Source of the DNA: Sporolactobacillus putidus
Lineage (GTDB): Bacteria > Bacillota > Bacilli > Bacillales > Sporolactobacillaceae
DNA length: 64,000 nt
Assembly: GCF_014647035.1 (NCBI RefSeq)
Contig: NZ_BMOK01000002.1
Coordinates: forward strand, 310,001 to 374,000
Direction of reading: 5' to 3'
The translations under genes and the position numbers were made by a program. Below, in pieces: positions 8,856 through 18,846 of this stretch. Under the pieces are notes generated by a model. The model was not told where the DNA came from and made no database searches. It worked only from the letters and a program-made list of their open reading frames with translations. Each line of letters begins with the position of its first letter. The stretch's first letter is position 1.

Positions 8856-9242
8856 ATGAAGATTCAATTAAAAAGGCGGCAAATTTCTTATCTTGTTATT
8901 ATAATTGTCGAATTATTATTAACTCTATTTGCGCAGCTTCTTTCCGTGCAGCCATTTTCTTTGATAGCGATTATCAACGCACTTTCGGTTGTCAGCCTTG
9001 TTTTTCTGACAATAGGATTGGTAATTTTTGTTATTCATGGAGGATTTTTTGACGGTATTGTGTACAGTTTCAAAAGATTCTCAAGGGATATCCGTAAAAA
9101 CCGGCTTGGCGAAGCCGATGCCGAAGCGCCTCTGGCCGAATACAGGAAACGTGACGGTCAGCGACCACCGCTGACGTGGCCTCTCATCTGGATCAGTTTT
9201 TTCCTTTTCTGTCTGTCATTGGTTTTGTCTGTTTTCATTTAA
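8856..9242 (+). CDS. Small membrane protein, DUF3899-like
   Basis: The frame from ATG 8856 encodes 128 residues with three or four hydrophobic helices: two in the first half, and one at the C-terminus ending SLVLSVFI. A charged cytoplasmic segment of about 35 residues lies between. GGAGGT at 8843-8848 is ideally spaced and decides this start over the in-frame upstream ATG. The layout resembles the DUF3899 small membrane proteins of Bacillales; this is a family resemblance from memory, not a search. Function is unknown. It lies upstream of the trpS T-box but has no visible link to tryptophan. Confidence 0.6.
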   Translation: MKIQLKRRQISYLVIIIVELLLTLFAQLLSVQPFSLIAIINALSVVSLVFLTIGLVIFVIHGGFFDGIVYSFKRFSRDIRKNRLGEADAEAPLAEYRKRDGQRPPLTWPLIWISFFLFCLSLVLSVFI

Positions 9243-9283
9243 TAGATTTGTCGACTCTTCCTTGGAAAGCCGCTCTGTGTTAT

Positions 9284-9312
9284 TTGCTTTTGCTTCTTGG
9301 ATTGGGTATAAT
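9284..9312 (+). promoter_or_regulatory. trpS: Promoter of the trpS T-box transcript
   Basis: TTGCTT (9284-9289), a 17-bp spacer and TATAAT (9307-9312). It is well placed to start the leader RNA that carries the T-box. Confidence 0.75.
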
Positions 9313-9344
9313 TAATGGCACTGAAAGCCGCACATAACTTTCCG

Positions 9345-10698
<1,354 letters not shown>

Positions 10699-10719
10699 TT
10701 TGCCGGTAACAGGCAATAA

Positions 10720-10752
10720 AGCGGAGCATGATTTGACTGCTCCGCTTTTTTT
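10720..10752 (+). terminator. trpS terminator
   Basis: AGCGGAGCA pairs with TGCTCCGCT, followed by seven T residues, 22 nt after the trpS stop codon. Confidence 0.9.
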
Positions 10753-10892
10753 GCACTTTTTATAATAATGGAAGAGAAAATTTCGAATTCATTAAACTGA
10801 AAACGCGGACAAAAAAATAATACAATTTTACGGACTTGCGAAAAGAAACTGACTATATCCAACCCTAAACCCGGCGTCCAATTAACCAATCT

Positions 10893-11566
10893 TCAGGCTG
10901 TTTACCGGTCGTTGCAGGCTGTTTACCGGTCGTCAGCTCGATTTTATCAGTCGTCGTGCGCTGTTTATCGGTCGTCACCACAATTATCAGTCGTCGCGCG
11001 CTGTTTACCGGTCGTCAGCTCGATTTTATCAGTCGTCGTGCGCTGTTTATCGGTCGTCACCACAATTATCAGTCGTCGCGCGCTGTTTATCGGTCGTTAG
11101 CACAATTATCAGTCGTCGTGCGCTGTTTATCGGTCGTCAGCTCGATTTTATCAGTCGTCGCGCGCTGTTTATCGGTCGTCACCTTGACTTTATCGGTCAT
11201 TGCGCGCTGTTTATCGGTCGTCACCACAATTATCAGTCGTCGCGCGCTGTTTACCGGTCGTCAGCTCGATTTTATCAGTCGTCGTGCGCTGTTTATCGGT
11301 CGTCAGCTCGATTTTACCGGTCGTCGCGCGCTGTTTATCGGTCGTCACCACAATTATCAGTCGTCGCGCGCTGTTTACCGGTCGTCAGCTCGATTTTATC
11401 GGTCGTCGCGCGCTGTTTACCGGTCGTCAGCTCGATTTTATCAGTCGTCGCGCGCTGTTTATCGGTCGTCACCACAATTATCAGTCGTCGCGCGCTGTTT
11501 ACCGGCCGTTGCGGGCTTTTATCGGTCGTCAGCTCGATTTTATCAGTCGTCGCGAATCGTTTCTCA
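10893..11566 (+). repeat. Repeat array 1: about 16 tandem 40-42 bp units
   Basis: Tandem units alternate two half-units, TATCAGTCGTCGCGCGCTGTT (21 bp) and either TATCGGTCGTCAGCTCGATTT (21 bp) or TATCGGTCGTCACCACAAT (19 bp). Every half-unit starts with TATC or TACC, then A or G, then GTCGTC. GCTGTTTA occurs about 16 times. Long open frames cross the array in more than one frame on the plus strand, but they have no ribosome sites and simply reflect a stop-free repeat, so I treat it as non-coding DNA. The array lies between trpS and yjbA. Its layout parallels the other arrays in the window although the sequence differs. Confidence 0.93.
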
Positions 11567-11679
11567 GCTTTTTGGCATTCAATTCCTGATATAGAAACGA
11601 TCCGCCTGGTTCACTTGATGTTCAACACACCATTCCCTGTGATCAGCGGGGTCAGACCGTACCTCCGATTTTCATATTT

Positions 11680-11717
11680 TCCAGAAAAAGTAAAGGACCG
11701 GGCTCATCCATGCCCGG
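11680..11717 (-). terminator. Probable terminator of yjbA
   Basis: On the minus strand CCGGGC pairs with GCCCGG (11698-11717) across an 8-nt loop, followed by TCCTTTACTTTTT. The T run is imperfect and about 80 nt after the yjbA stop. Confidence 0.5.
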
Positions 11718-11799
11718 TTGATAGAAACTTCTATTCTATTCCGATCATCCAAGACACGTTTAATCAACTGCCTGGATTTAACCCTTCCCTATCTTGGGA

Positions 11800-12546
11800 T
11801 TACTGAACTTTCGGGCCGTGTTCCAAGTCCCACAGTTTTTCAAAATAGGATTGTCCTTTAATCAAACGCTCACAAATGTCGCTGTGTTTTTCCGACCATC
11901 CTTGTTTCATTCCTTCAACGAGCCCGTTCCAAGCCTCTTCGAAACTCATCCGCCGGCTTTCGGTATATTGTGTGGGAAACCACTCCGTGTACCAATAACG
12001 CATCTCTTCTACGCTGCCTGTCGAATGCAGCTGATCAAGCGCCATAAACAGAAGCTGCTTCACTTGGCGTTCTTTTCTTGTCAGTCCGACCATCAGGGCG
12101 GGATTCAAGGAAAGCAGATGATAAGCTTTACAGTTTCCTCCATGCGGAATCGGATACTGAGCGGCTGTCATTTGTTCCGCCTTTTCAAGGATTAGGTTTT
12201 CCTGACGAGGTATCAGTCTGCTTTTTCGGACGGGTATCGCATAACCCAGCGTGTCCGCGGCAAGACAGCGTTCCCCGTCTGTCGCCAAGAAACAGTATTC
12301 AATGATCTCCCGCTGGTTATTCTTGCAGATGACACTCTTGTTCCGCACATCCTTCAGCAAATCCCCAGGTAAATCCTGCAAGTCATTTTCAATGTAGTCG
12401 AACAGAGATTTTTCTATTTTGACGAGCGGAACCTGATCCAGCAATTCGATAAAATCGTGCTTGCGCCATTCGTAAAACTCGCAGACATTGTAGCTATTTT
12501 CTTCGCCTTCAAACCAATTGACCCAGACATCGCTGATGATCTCCAT
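11800..12546 (-). CDS. yjbA: UPF0736 family protein YjbA
   Basis: The 248-residue protein starts [20 protein letters not shown] and has the conserved segments [19 protein letters not shown] and [13 protein letters not shown], which I recognise from B. subtilis YjbA (UPF0736, DUF3603). No biochemical function is known. The ATG at 12546 follows GAGGGG at about 11 nt; a longer in-frame start upstream lacks a ribosome site. In B. subtilis yjbA is next to trpS, as here, apart from the repeat array inserted between them. Confidence 0.85.
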   Translation of the reverse strand: MEIISDVWVNWFEGEENSYNVCEFYEWRKHDFIELLDQVPLVKIEKSLFDYIENDLQDLPGDLLKDVRNKSVICKNNQREIIEYCFLATDGERCLAADTLGYAIPVRKSRLIPRQENLILEKAEQMTAAQYPIPHGGNCKAYHLLSLNPALMVGLTRKERQVKQLLFMALDQLHSTGSVEEMRYWYTEWFPTQYTESRRMSFEEAWNGLVEGMKQGWSEKHSDICERLIKGQSYFEKLWDLEHGPKVQ

Positions 12547-12710
12547 GAACGCTTCGTCCCCTCTTTTTTGATTTGAAAACATTATGGTCATCGATAAAAG
12601 ATTTTATTCTGACTCCGCGCTATTTTTCAACATCCGGAATTTGTTCTTTGATTATCTCTATGCTCGTCCATCCCATTCTATTCTCGTGATCTTCTGTCCG
12701 CACCACCCCC

Positions 12711-12850
12711 TTAGAACTTGGCTTCGGCAAGCCTTAGGCGCAGGCGTTTGACTTAGTTGCGGAGAACAGGACGGCCAAACGCCGAACATATCGCAGGGTG
12801 CGGCGCCTAGGTTCGGCAGCTTATGCTATAATCATTAAAAATTTTATATA
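12711..12850 (+). repeat. Structured ~140 bp intergenic repeat, copy A
   Basis: Begins TTAGAACTTGGCTTCGGCAAG and ends AATCATTAAAAATTTTATATA. It contains the internal inverted repeats TTGGCTTCGGCAA, a degraded GGnCAGGACGGCC and CGCAGGGTGCGGC. It directly abuts copy B in the same orientation. It is the most diverged of the four copies. Confidence 0.85.
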
Positions 12851-13002
12851 TTAGAAAACTTGGCTTCGCCAAGCCCTTGGTATGGGCGTTGCCTTAGTTG
12901 TGACGGCCAGGATGGCCTAATGTCGAACATGCCGCAGGACGCGGCGATTTGTTCGGTCGCTTATACTGATAATCCTTAAAAATTCTATACTTTCTTATAG
13001 AA
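12851..13002 (+). repeat. Structured ~140 bp intergenic repeat, copy B
   Basis: Begins TTAGAAAACTTGGCTTCGCC and ends CTATACTTTCTTATAG. Internal hairpins are CTTGGCTTCGCCAAG, GGCCAGGATGGCC and GCCGCAGGACGCGGC. The outer ends are roughly complementary (TTAGAAAA against TTTCTTATAG), as in a small non-autonomous mobile element. It stops immediately before the fabF terminator. Confidence 0.88.
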
Positions 13003-13028
13003 CAAAAAACCCGGAGTCACCTCCGGGC
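13003..13028 (-). terminator. fabH-fabF operon terminator
   Basis: On the minus strand CCCGGAG pairs with CTCCGGG across a GTGA tetraloop, followed by TTTTTTGTT, about 40 nt after the fabF stop. Confidence 0.9.
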
Positions 13029-13067
13029 AAAAATGATGCTTTCGTCTTTTTTATTAATTAATTCCAT

Positions 13068-14306
13068 TCAGGCTTCGTATTTCTTGAAAACGAGGGTCGC
13101 ATTGTGTCCCCCGAATCCAAAAGAATTGCTCATAGCGACATTTACAGTTCGCCTGACAGCACCATTGGTGACGTAATCGAGATCACATTCCTCATCAGGA
13201 GTTTCGTAATTAATCGTTGGCGGAATGACGCCTTCTGCAATCGCTTTGACGGACAGAATCGCTTCAACTCCGCCGGAAGCGCCAAGCAGGTGTCCGGTCA
13301 TCGATTTAGTAGAGCTGATGGCAAGCCGGTATGCGTGATCGCCGAACACCGCTTTAACCGCTTTGGTTTCGGATGAATCATTCATTTTCGTGCTTGTCCC
13401 GTGCGCGTTGACGTAGTCCACCTGATCGGTCGACAGTTCTCCGTCTTCAAGCGCCATTTTCATCGCACGGATCGCACCTGTCCCGTCCGGATCGGGTGCT
13501 GTGACATGATAGGCATCACTTGTCACGCCGTAACCGGCCACTTCAGCATAAATTTTTGCGCCGCGTTTGACAGCTGATTCGAGGGATTCAAGCAGCAGTA
13601 CCCCTGCGCCTTCACCCATAACAAAACCATCACGGTTTTTATCGAACGGCCGGCAAGCTGTTTTCGGGTCAGGGTTTGTCGACAAGGCGCGGGAAGAACT
13701 GAATCCGGCAAACGACATGTTGGTCAGAGGCGCTTCAGATCCGCCGCATAGAATCGCATCATTGTCACCGCGCTGAATCATTTTATATGCATTTCCGATT
13801 GAATCGGTTCCTGTCGCGCAGGCCGTAACCGTGCAGGAATTGACACCCTTTGTCCCCAATAAGATAGAGACCTGGCCGGAAGCCATATCTGGAATCATCA
13901 TCGGAACAAAAAAGGGGCTGACACGGCGGTAGCCTTTTTCGATCGCCGTTCGCAATTCTTTTTCGTAAGTTTCCATCCCGCCAATGCCCGAGCCGATCCA
14001 GACACCGGTACGATAAGCATTTGAATCATCTATTGTGTAATCCGCATCTTTGACTGCCATTTTCGAGGCAGCGACCGCAAACTGGGCAAAGCGGTCCATC
14101 CTCAGGACCTCTTTCCTGTCGATAAAAACCTCAGGGTCGAAATCTTTCACTTCGCCTGCCACTTTAGCGCGAAAATCATCAGGATTAACACGCGTAACGA
14201 TATCAATGCCGGACTTTCCGGCAACTGCGTTTTCCCACGTAGTTGCCACATCATTGCCAAGAGGTGTCACTGCACCTAGCCCGGTAACGACGACTCTTCT
14301 CATCAT
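13068..14306 (-). CDS. fabF: Beta-ketoacyl-ACP synthase II (FabF)
   Basis: The protein is about 412 residues long and elongates acyl-ACP with malonyl-ACP in type II fatty acid synthesis. The active-site Cys lies in [11 protein letters not shown] near residue 163. The two His residues are in [12 protein letters not shown] and [12 protein letters not shown]. The C-terminal [12 protein letters not shown] is typical. The start ATG 14306 follows AAAGGAGAG at the proper distance; a longer frame upstream reads through that ribosome site. It is about 90 nt downstream of fabH on the same strand with no terminator between, so fabH-fabF form one operon, as in Bacillus. Confidence 0.95.
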   Translation of the reverse strand: MMRRVVVTGLGAVTPLGNDVATTWENAVAGKSGIDIVTRVNPDDFRAKVAGEVKDFDPEVFIDRKEVLRMDRFAQFAVAASKMAVKDADYTIDDSNAYRTGVWIGSGIGGMETYEKELRTAIEKGYRRVSPFFVPMMIPDMASGQVSILLGTKGVNSCTVTACATGTDSIGNAYKMIQRGDNDAILCGGSEAPLTNMSFAGFSSSRALSTNPDPKTACRPFDKNRDGFVMGEGAGVLLLESLESAVKRGAKIYAEVAGYGVTSDAYHVTAPDPDGTGAIRAMKMALEDGELSTDQVDYVNAHGTSTKMNDSSETKAVKAVFGDHAYRLAISSTKSMTGHLLGASGGVEAILSVKAIAEGVIPPTINYETPDEECDLDYVTNGAVRRTVNVAMSNSFGFGGHNATLVFKKYEA

Positions 14307-14397
14307 TGCGTTCTCTCCTTTAACCAGTAAAATCATAAAGCAGAACAGGTAACGTTTAAACCGTATATGCCTTAAAATATTATAGATTGTAAATCTG

Positions 14398-15333
14398 TTA
14401 TTTCCCCCACCGTAAAGTCAGGGCACCCCAAGTCAGGCCGCCGCCGAAGCCGACCATGACGATGAGATCGCCGTCTTTGACGACCCCGTTCTCCAGGGCA
14501 TCCGTAAGGGCAAGCGGAATGGAGGAAGCCGATGTATTCCCATACTTTTGAATCGTCTTAATCATCTTTTCTTCGGGAATACCCAGTCTTTCTCTCGAAG
14601 CCTCCATGATCCGTATATTTGCCTGATGGGGAATCAGAAAATCGATGTCCTCTTTTTTCAGGCCAGCTTTTTCAACGACATGGACTGCCGACTCGCCCAT
14701 CTGCCGTACGGCAAATTTAAACACTTCCCGGCCGTTCATCTTGATGATGTTTCCATCCTGATACAAATTTTTTCCGCCGCTTCCATCTGATCCAAGCTCA
14801 AAAGAAAGGATTCCTCTTCCTTCGGATACGGGTCCAAGCACGGCGGCGGCGGCGGCATCCCCAAAAAGCACGGCCGTCGTCCGATCCTCCCAGTTTGTAA
14901 TCCCTGACAATTTTTCCACGCCGACTACGAGAATATGCTTATAAGTGCCCGAATCAATAAATTGTTTAGCCGTCACCATGCCGTAGATGAACCCTGAGCA
15001 CGCGGCGCTGATGTCCATAGCCGGTATATGCCTGGCTCCAAGCCGGTCCTGAAGCATGCAGGCGACAGTGGGAAAAGGCTGATCCGGTGTCACCGTTGCG
15101 ACCAGAATCATGTCGATGTCCGATGCCTTCAGTCCGGCATTTTCGATCGCTTTCTCGGCAGCCATGAAAGCCATATCGGAAGTGTTTGTCTTGTCATCGG
15201 CGATTCTTCTTTCCTCGATCCCAGTTCTTGTTCGAATCCATTCATCTGAAGTATCCATCATTTTTTCCAGATCAAAATTTGTGAGCACACGCTCGGGAAT
15301 GTACTTTCCAATTCCCAGTATTCCTGCGGACAT
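14398..15333 (-). CDS. fabH: Beta-ketoacyl-ACP synthase III (FabH)
   Basis: The 311-residue enzyme condenses an acyl-CoA primer with malonyl-ACP to start fatty acid synthesis. The catalytic triad is Cys112 in DISAACSGF, His in LIPHQANIR and Asn in KYGNTSASS. The start is ATG 15333, seven bases after GAGGAGA; an upstream in-frame TTG lies inside the spacer. It is first in the fabH-fabF operon. In B. subtilis the operon is repressed by FapR; a clear FapR operator is not visible here, only a weak resemblance near the -10. Confidence 0.95.
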   Translation of the reverse strand: MSAGILGIGKYIPERVLTNFDLEKMMDTSDEWIRTRTGIEERRIADDKTNTSDMAFMAAEKAIENAGLKASDIDMILVATVTPDQPFPTVACMLQDRLGARHIPAMDISAACSGFIYGMVTAKQFIDSGTYKHILVVGVEKLSGITNWEDRTTAVLFGDAAAAAVLGPVSEGRGILSFELGSDGSGGKNLYQDGNIIKMNGREVFKFAVRQMGESAVHVVEKAGLKKEDIDFLIPHQANIRIMEASRERLGIPEEKMIKTIQKYGNTSASSIPLALTDALENGVVKDGDLIVMVGFGGGLTWGALTLRWGK

Positions 15334-15385
15334 CCGCAATTCTCCTCTCAGATCTTAACAGTATATATAATGACTTGGTAACAAT

Positions 15386-15415
15386 ATAATACTACAATTA
15401 CCCTTTGTCTAACAA
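15386..15415 (-). promoter_or_regulatory. fabH: Likely fabH-fabF promoter
   Basis: On the minus strand TTGTTA (15415-15410), an 18-bp spacer and TATTAT (15391-15386), about 55 nt upstream of the fabH start. Confidence 0.5.
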
Positions 15416-15573
15416 TCCGGGTATCCGCCCGCTTCCGATTCCCGTCTCGGCACAAACGTGCATAAATTCCGACCCGGGCTGATGAGCATCACCTGTTGCC
15501 TTGCTGCGGCATAAAATGCAGTGTCAAAAGTTCTGATTACCGTGAAATGATCAATACAAAAGGAGTGAGATTC

Positions 15574-15876
15574 TTGGTACAATACGGTCCGAACAGAAGA
15601 GATGGTGAGTTTGATCCCTTTACACATTTCATGTTTGGCTCTCAGCGGCCTCCGGTTCAGCCGCCACATGAATTTTATCAGAACAACAGCTGGCAGGCAA
15701 GCGGCACGCAGCCGCCCCAGCGTCCCGGTTTTCTCAAACCGTTTCTCGATCCGAACGGACATTTCGATACTGGAAAAATGATGAACGGAGCGACACAGCT
15801 TGTCACCGTCATCAAGCAGACAGCTCCCGCGGTGAAACAGTTGTCCCCGCTGCTGAAATTTTTCAAACGGCCTTGA
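15574..15876 (+). CDS. YppG-like (spore coat type) small protein
   Basis: A TTG at 15574 follows AAAGGAGTGAG at 7 nt and opens a 100-codon frame. The N-terminal half is rich in Pro, Gln and Asn (PPVQPPHEFYQ, SGTQPPQRPG). The C-terminal half has FLDPNGHFDTGKMM and KQTAPAVKQLSPLLKFFKR, a layout I associate with the YppG-like family, which in B. subtilis is linked to the spore coat. A longer frame exists upstream but without a ribosome site. If the assignment is right it supports a sporulating host. A strong terminator follows. Confidence 0.65.
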   Translation: MVQYGPNRRDGEFDPFTHFMFGSQRPPVQPPHEFYQNNSWQASGTQPPQRPGFLKPFLDPNGHFDTGKMMNGATQLVTVIKQTAPAVKQLSPLLKFFKRP

Positions 15877-15912
15877 TCTTTCCGGTCCCGATTGAAAATC
15901 ATTCTGGATACT

Positions 15913-15947
15913 AAAAAATCGAGACGACTGTTCGTCTTGATTTTTTT
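15913..15947. terminator. Bidirectional terminator
   Basis: AAAATCGAGACGA pairs with TCGTCTTGATTTT (one G-T), flanked by A and T runs. It serves the YppG-like gene (plus) and the converging minus-strand gene. Confidence 0.85.
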
Positions 15948-15972
15948 GCTTTTTATTAAATGGATTCAGGAG

Positions 15973-16635
15973 TCAGAGCCAGCTGACCTTTCCTCGTAAA
16001 ATTGCTTTTATCTTGCGGTTCAATGTCGTGTCCCCCTCTGGACCGTCAATAAAATGAATGACCTCTAAACCCGGGAAATCGGCGAAAGCAAGTTCCGACA
16101 TCAGTTCTGCGATTCTCCGTCCCTTTCGCCTGTCCGCAAAGTTCTCAAGGTCGGTCCGAAAGATGACCGCTTTGATATCGCCAGCCCTGCTCAGTTCACG
16201 GGCAAAGCATGCCTCCATCTCGTCTGCGGCTTTTCCTATAGCTGTTCGGGGATGCGTGGACATCGTTTCCGACAGTCTCCCTTCTTCGCCTCCGCAAATC
16301 TCAAGAGATGACAAAAAGACGAACGATTTCGCCCCGGCTAATTTGTACGGAAAAAACATTCTATTCCATCTTTCTTTAAGGCGGATCTTGTCGGCGGGAG
16401 AGGTCCGAATGGTATCCGCCAAAAACAGATAATCAAACGGCTCCGCAGGAACAGCCTTTACGACCCGGAAAAGAGAATTTCTGCCTAGAAAAAATTCTCT
16501 CTCTTCCTCGGATTGTTTTTCATCTTCATTTAAAGCGGTACTCAGCGAGATTACTTGCAAGCCTTTTTCCATTAGAACTTCCGAAAGCGGAAATCCCTGC
16601 GGCGACAGCCCGCCGAAAATTAGCGCCCGTTCCAT
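15973..16635 (-). CDS. Rossmann-like NAD(P)-binding protein, function unknown
   Basis: The 220-residue protein starts MERALIFGGLSPQGFPLSE, a beta-strand followed by a glycine-rich turn typical of NAD(P)-binding Rossmann folds. It continues with strand-like segments DYLFLAD and SFVFLSSLEICG, resembling extended short-chain dehydrogenases, but a Tyr-x-x-x-Lys catalytic pair is not evident. It may be a degenerate epimerase-like protein. Similar hypothetical genes occur near fabH in Bacillus (yjaV), which is only positional evidence. I see no firm function. Confidence 0.6.
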   Translation of the reverse strand: MERALIFGGLSPQGFPLSEVLMEKGLQVISLSTALNEDEKQSEEEREFFLGRNSLFRVVKAVPAEPFDYLFLADTIRTSPADKIRLKERWNRMFFPYKLAGAKSFVFLSSLEICGGEEGRLSETMSTHPRTAIGKAADEMEACFARELSRAGDIKAVIFRTDLENFADRRKGRRIAELMSELAFADFPGLEVIHFIDGPEGDTTLNRKIKAILRGKVSWL

Positions 16636-16708
16636 ACGTCTTTCTCCCGCCCTTCAAATTGCACTAAAGAAAGATTATGCTTTTTGCTACAGGATCATGA
16701 TTGATAAA

Positions 16709-16738
16709 GGAAAAAAGCACCCCGTCAGCGGGATGCTT
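16709..16738 (-). terminator. Terminator of the DUF59 gene
   Basis: On the minus strand AGCATCCCG pairs with CGGGGTGCT, followed by TTTTTTCC. It begins right at the stop codon of the DUF59 gene and separates it from the Rossmann-like gene. Confidence 0.8.
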
Positions 16739-17061
16739 CACTCGGAAAGTCCTAAAGCTATTCTTGCGTATCGGGACATCCGCTCCTTCGTCCACGGCGG
16801 ATCCCAGACAAAATTCACTTCGACTTCCTTTACTTCTTCAATTTCTCCAAGCGCGCGTTTCACGTCGTAGGAAAGCGACGCGGAAAGCGGACAGCCCATG
16901 AAGGTCAAAGTCATCGTGACAACGACGTTATTTTCTTCATCTATATCCACTCCATATACAAGGCCCAAATTGACAATATCAACGCCAAGTTCCGGATCAA
17001 TGACATCTTCCAGTGCTTCAAGCACCCGGTCTTTCAATTCATCCTTCTCATTCTCAGGCAT
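16738..17061 (-). CDS. yitW: DUF59/MIP18-family iron-sulfur assembly factor (YitW/SufT-like)
   Basis: The 107-residue protein has the family signature VIDPELGVDIVNLGLVYGVD and the conserved cysteine in TLTFMGCPLSASL. MIP18-family proteins help mature Fe-S clusters or carry them to target proteins. Length and layout match B. subtilis YitW. An AAGGAGGAG ribosome site precedes ATG 17061. It is close to but divergent from the NifU-N-like gene at 17268, so two Fe-S related small genes sit side by side. Confidence 0.85.
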   Translation of the reverse strand: MPENEKDELKDRVLEALEDVIDPELGVDIVNLGLVYGVDIDEENNVVVTMTLTFMGCPLSASLSYDVKRALGEIEEVKEVEVNFVWDPPWTKERMSRYARIALGLSE

Positions 17062-17267
17062 TGAGACTCCTCCTTCCTTGATCCTGATCTTTTACAGTAT
17101 AACCGATTGCCTCCGGGATTTCATCTTTAACGCTGCATCAGGACGGGCATTATCCCGGTCACGTCTCTTATCCCCCTCCTCTGTCCCGATGAGGACCGCC
17201 ATGTTATAATAGTACGGCACGATCCATTAAAGAGGCGTCGCCAATTATAATAGAAGGGACCGGAATC

Positions 17268-17525
17268 ATGCCGTTCAAATCAAGCGCAACACCTAACCCG
17301 AACGCGATAAAATTCACTTTTACCGCCCCGCTTTTTAAAAAACGGATCGAAGTCAAAAAAGGGGATACGCCTGACTCCGAACTGCTCGCGCAGCTGATTG
17401 CTGTTGAAGGCGTAGACAGCCTGTTCGGCATTAACGATTTTATAACGGTGAATAAGGTGTCATCGTCTCAATGGGACGACCTTCTGCCGCTCATTCAAAA
17501 ACTACTCGAAAATGATCAGCGATAG
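17268..17525 (+). CDS. Scaffold Nfu/NifU N-terminal domain protein
   Basis: The 85-residue protein starts MPFKSSATPNPNAIKFTF, the typical TPNPNxxKF start of the Nfu N-terminal domain, followed by LIAVEGVDSLFGINDFITVNK. The C-terminal CxxC domain that binds the cluster in full Nfu is absent, so this is the stand-alone N-terminal form common in Bacillales. Its role in Fe-S assembly is inferred. A TATAAT at 17205-17210 may belong to its promoter. It is divergent to the DUF59 gene. Confidence 0.8.
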   Translation: MPFKSSATPNPNAIKFTFTAPLFKKRIEVKKGDTPDSELLAQLIAVEGVDSLFGINDFITVNKVSSSQWDDLLPLIQKLLENDQR

Positions 17526-17627
17526 AAAACTATAAAGAGTAATGTGCGGACTTTCAATCGCTTGGTACAGGTTCGGCATTCTGCACAAAACCCGGAGTCA
17601 TTTCAACAGCATTCGGCCATATAAAAA

Positions 17628-17648
17628 TGATAGCGTTTTCATTATAAT
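17628..17648 (+). promoter_or_regulatory. msmX: cre-like site next to the msmX -10
   Basis: TGATAGCGTTTTCA (17628-17641) matches the catabolite-responsive element consensus TGWAARCGYTWNCW with one mismatch, and TATAAT follows at 17643-17648. A CcpA complex bound here would cover the spacer and -35 region, so catabolite repression of msmX is expected. Confidence 0.7.
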
Positions 17649-17680
17649 GGTGTTATTCAATAAGAAGGAGGAATGAAAAA

Positions 17681-18784
17681 ATGGCCGAGTTGTCTTTAAA
17701 ACATATGTACAAAGTTTATGATCATAATGTGACCGCCGTGTCCGATTTTAATCTGGACATTGCCGATAAGGAATTCATTGTCTTCGTCGGCCCATCCGGA
17801 TGCGGCAAATCCACCACGCTGCGGATGATCGCCGGTCTGGAAGAAATTTCAAAGGGTGAACTGTACATTGACGGTAAAAAAATGAACGATGTCGCGCCAA
17901 AAGATCGTGATATTGCCATGGTTTTTCAAAACTACGCCCTATATCCGCACATGACCGTCTATGACAATATGGCCTTCGGACTGAAGCTGCGCAAAGTTCC
18001 AAAAAACGAGATCAAGAACCGTGTTGAACATGCCGCCGAAATTCTCGGCATTAAAGATTACCTCGACCGGAAACCAAAAGCGCTGTCAGGCGGACAGCGG
18101 CAGCGTGTCGCTCTGGGACGGGCGATTGTACGTGACGCCAAGGTCTTCCTAATGGATGAACCACTGTCAAATCTTGACGCCAAACTGCGCGTTCAGATGC
18201 GTTCGGAAATCGGAAAGCTGCATCAGAATCTTAAGGCAACCATGATCTACGTCACCCATGATCAGACGGAAGCAATGACCATGGCAACCCGTATCGTCAT
18301 CATGAAAGACGGGATCATCCAGCAGGTCGGCACACCTAAAAAAGTTTATGACAATCCGGCCAACCTGTTTGTCGGCGGTTTTATCGGCTCGCCGCCTATG
18401 AACTTCTTCCATGGCCGATTGGAAGGCAATCATTTTAAAGGCGACGATATCGATCTGGAGATTCCCGAAGGAAAACTGAAGACACTTCGCAGCAAGGCGT
18501 TTATCGACAAGCCGATTATTATGGGGATCCGCCCTGAAGATATTCACGATGAACCTGTGGCTATCGAGTCCAATCCCAAAAGCGTGATTCATGCGGAGAT
18601 CGTTATCGCAGAACTGACCGGTGCGGAGTTCATACTACATTCTAAAGTCGGCAGCCATCCTTTCATTGCCCGCGTTGACGCCCGAAACCCTTATCACGCC
18701 CTCGACAAGATTACGCTGTCCTTCAATGTCAATAAGACGCACTTCTTTGACCCAGAAACTGAAAAATGCCTGACTGCCGGCTAA
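17681..18784 (+). CDS. msmX: Multiple-sugar ABC transporter ATPase (MsmX/MalK type)
   Basis: The 367-residue protein begins MAELSLKHMYKVYD. It has Walker A GPSGCGKST at residue 38, Q-loop VFQNYALYPHMTVYDN, signature LSGGQRQRVALGRAI, Walker B VFLMDEPLSNLDA and H-loop VTHDQTEAM, then a C-terminal OB-type (MalK/UgpC) regulatory domain. In Bacillus MsmX is the shared ATPase for several sugar importers. The mal locus 5 kb away encodes binding protein and two permeases but no ATPase, so MsmX very likely energises it. AAGGAGG precedes the ATG. A cre-like site overlaps the promoter. Confidence 0.93.
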   Translation: MAELSLKHMYKVYDHNVTAVSDFNLDIADKEFIVFVGPSGCGKSTTLRMIAGLEEISKGELYIDGKKMNDVAPKDRDIAMVFQNYALYPHMTVYDNMAFGLKLRKVPKNEIKNRVEHAAEILGIKDYLDRKPKALSGGQRQRVALGRAIVRDAKVFLMDEPLSNLDAKLRVQMRSEIGKLHQNLKATMIYVTHDQTEAMTMATRIVIMKDGIIQQVGTPKKVYDNPANLFVGGFIGSPPMNFFHGRLEGNHFKGDDIDLEIPEGKLKTLRSKAFIDKPIIMGIRPEDIHDEPVAIESNPKSVIHAEIVIAELTGAEFILHSKVGSHPFIARVDARNPYHALDKITLSFNVNKTHFFDPETEKCLTAG

Positions 18785-18799
18785 GCAGCCGAACCTAAA

Positions 18800-18838
18800 A
18801 AGGGATCCCCGGAACTGCCTGCCGGGGATCTTTCTTTC
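18800..18838. terminator. Terminator between msmX and the PucR-type regulator
   Basis: GATCCCCGG (18804-18812) pairs with CCGGGGATC (18822-18830), followed by TTTCTTTCTC on the plus strand; A residues precede the stem, so it may act on both strands. Confidence 0.8.
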
Positions 18839-18846
18839 TCCGATTC

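Noticed and set aside
10893-11566. CRISPR array
   Set aside because: Units are contiguous with no unique spacers of constant length between identical repeats, and no cas gene is present. The same applies to arrays 2 and 3.
10912-11594. Open frames of 62, 212 and 129 codons across array 1
   Set aside because: They are stop-free because the repeat lacks stops; several frames are open at once, none has a ribosome site, and the protein is a simple repeat.
15360-15400. FapR operator upstream of fabH
   Set aside because: TTGTTACCAAGTCATTA matches the TTAGTACC-type consensus at only about 9 of 17 positions and lacks good dyad symmetry.
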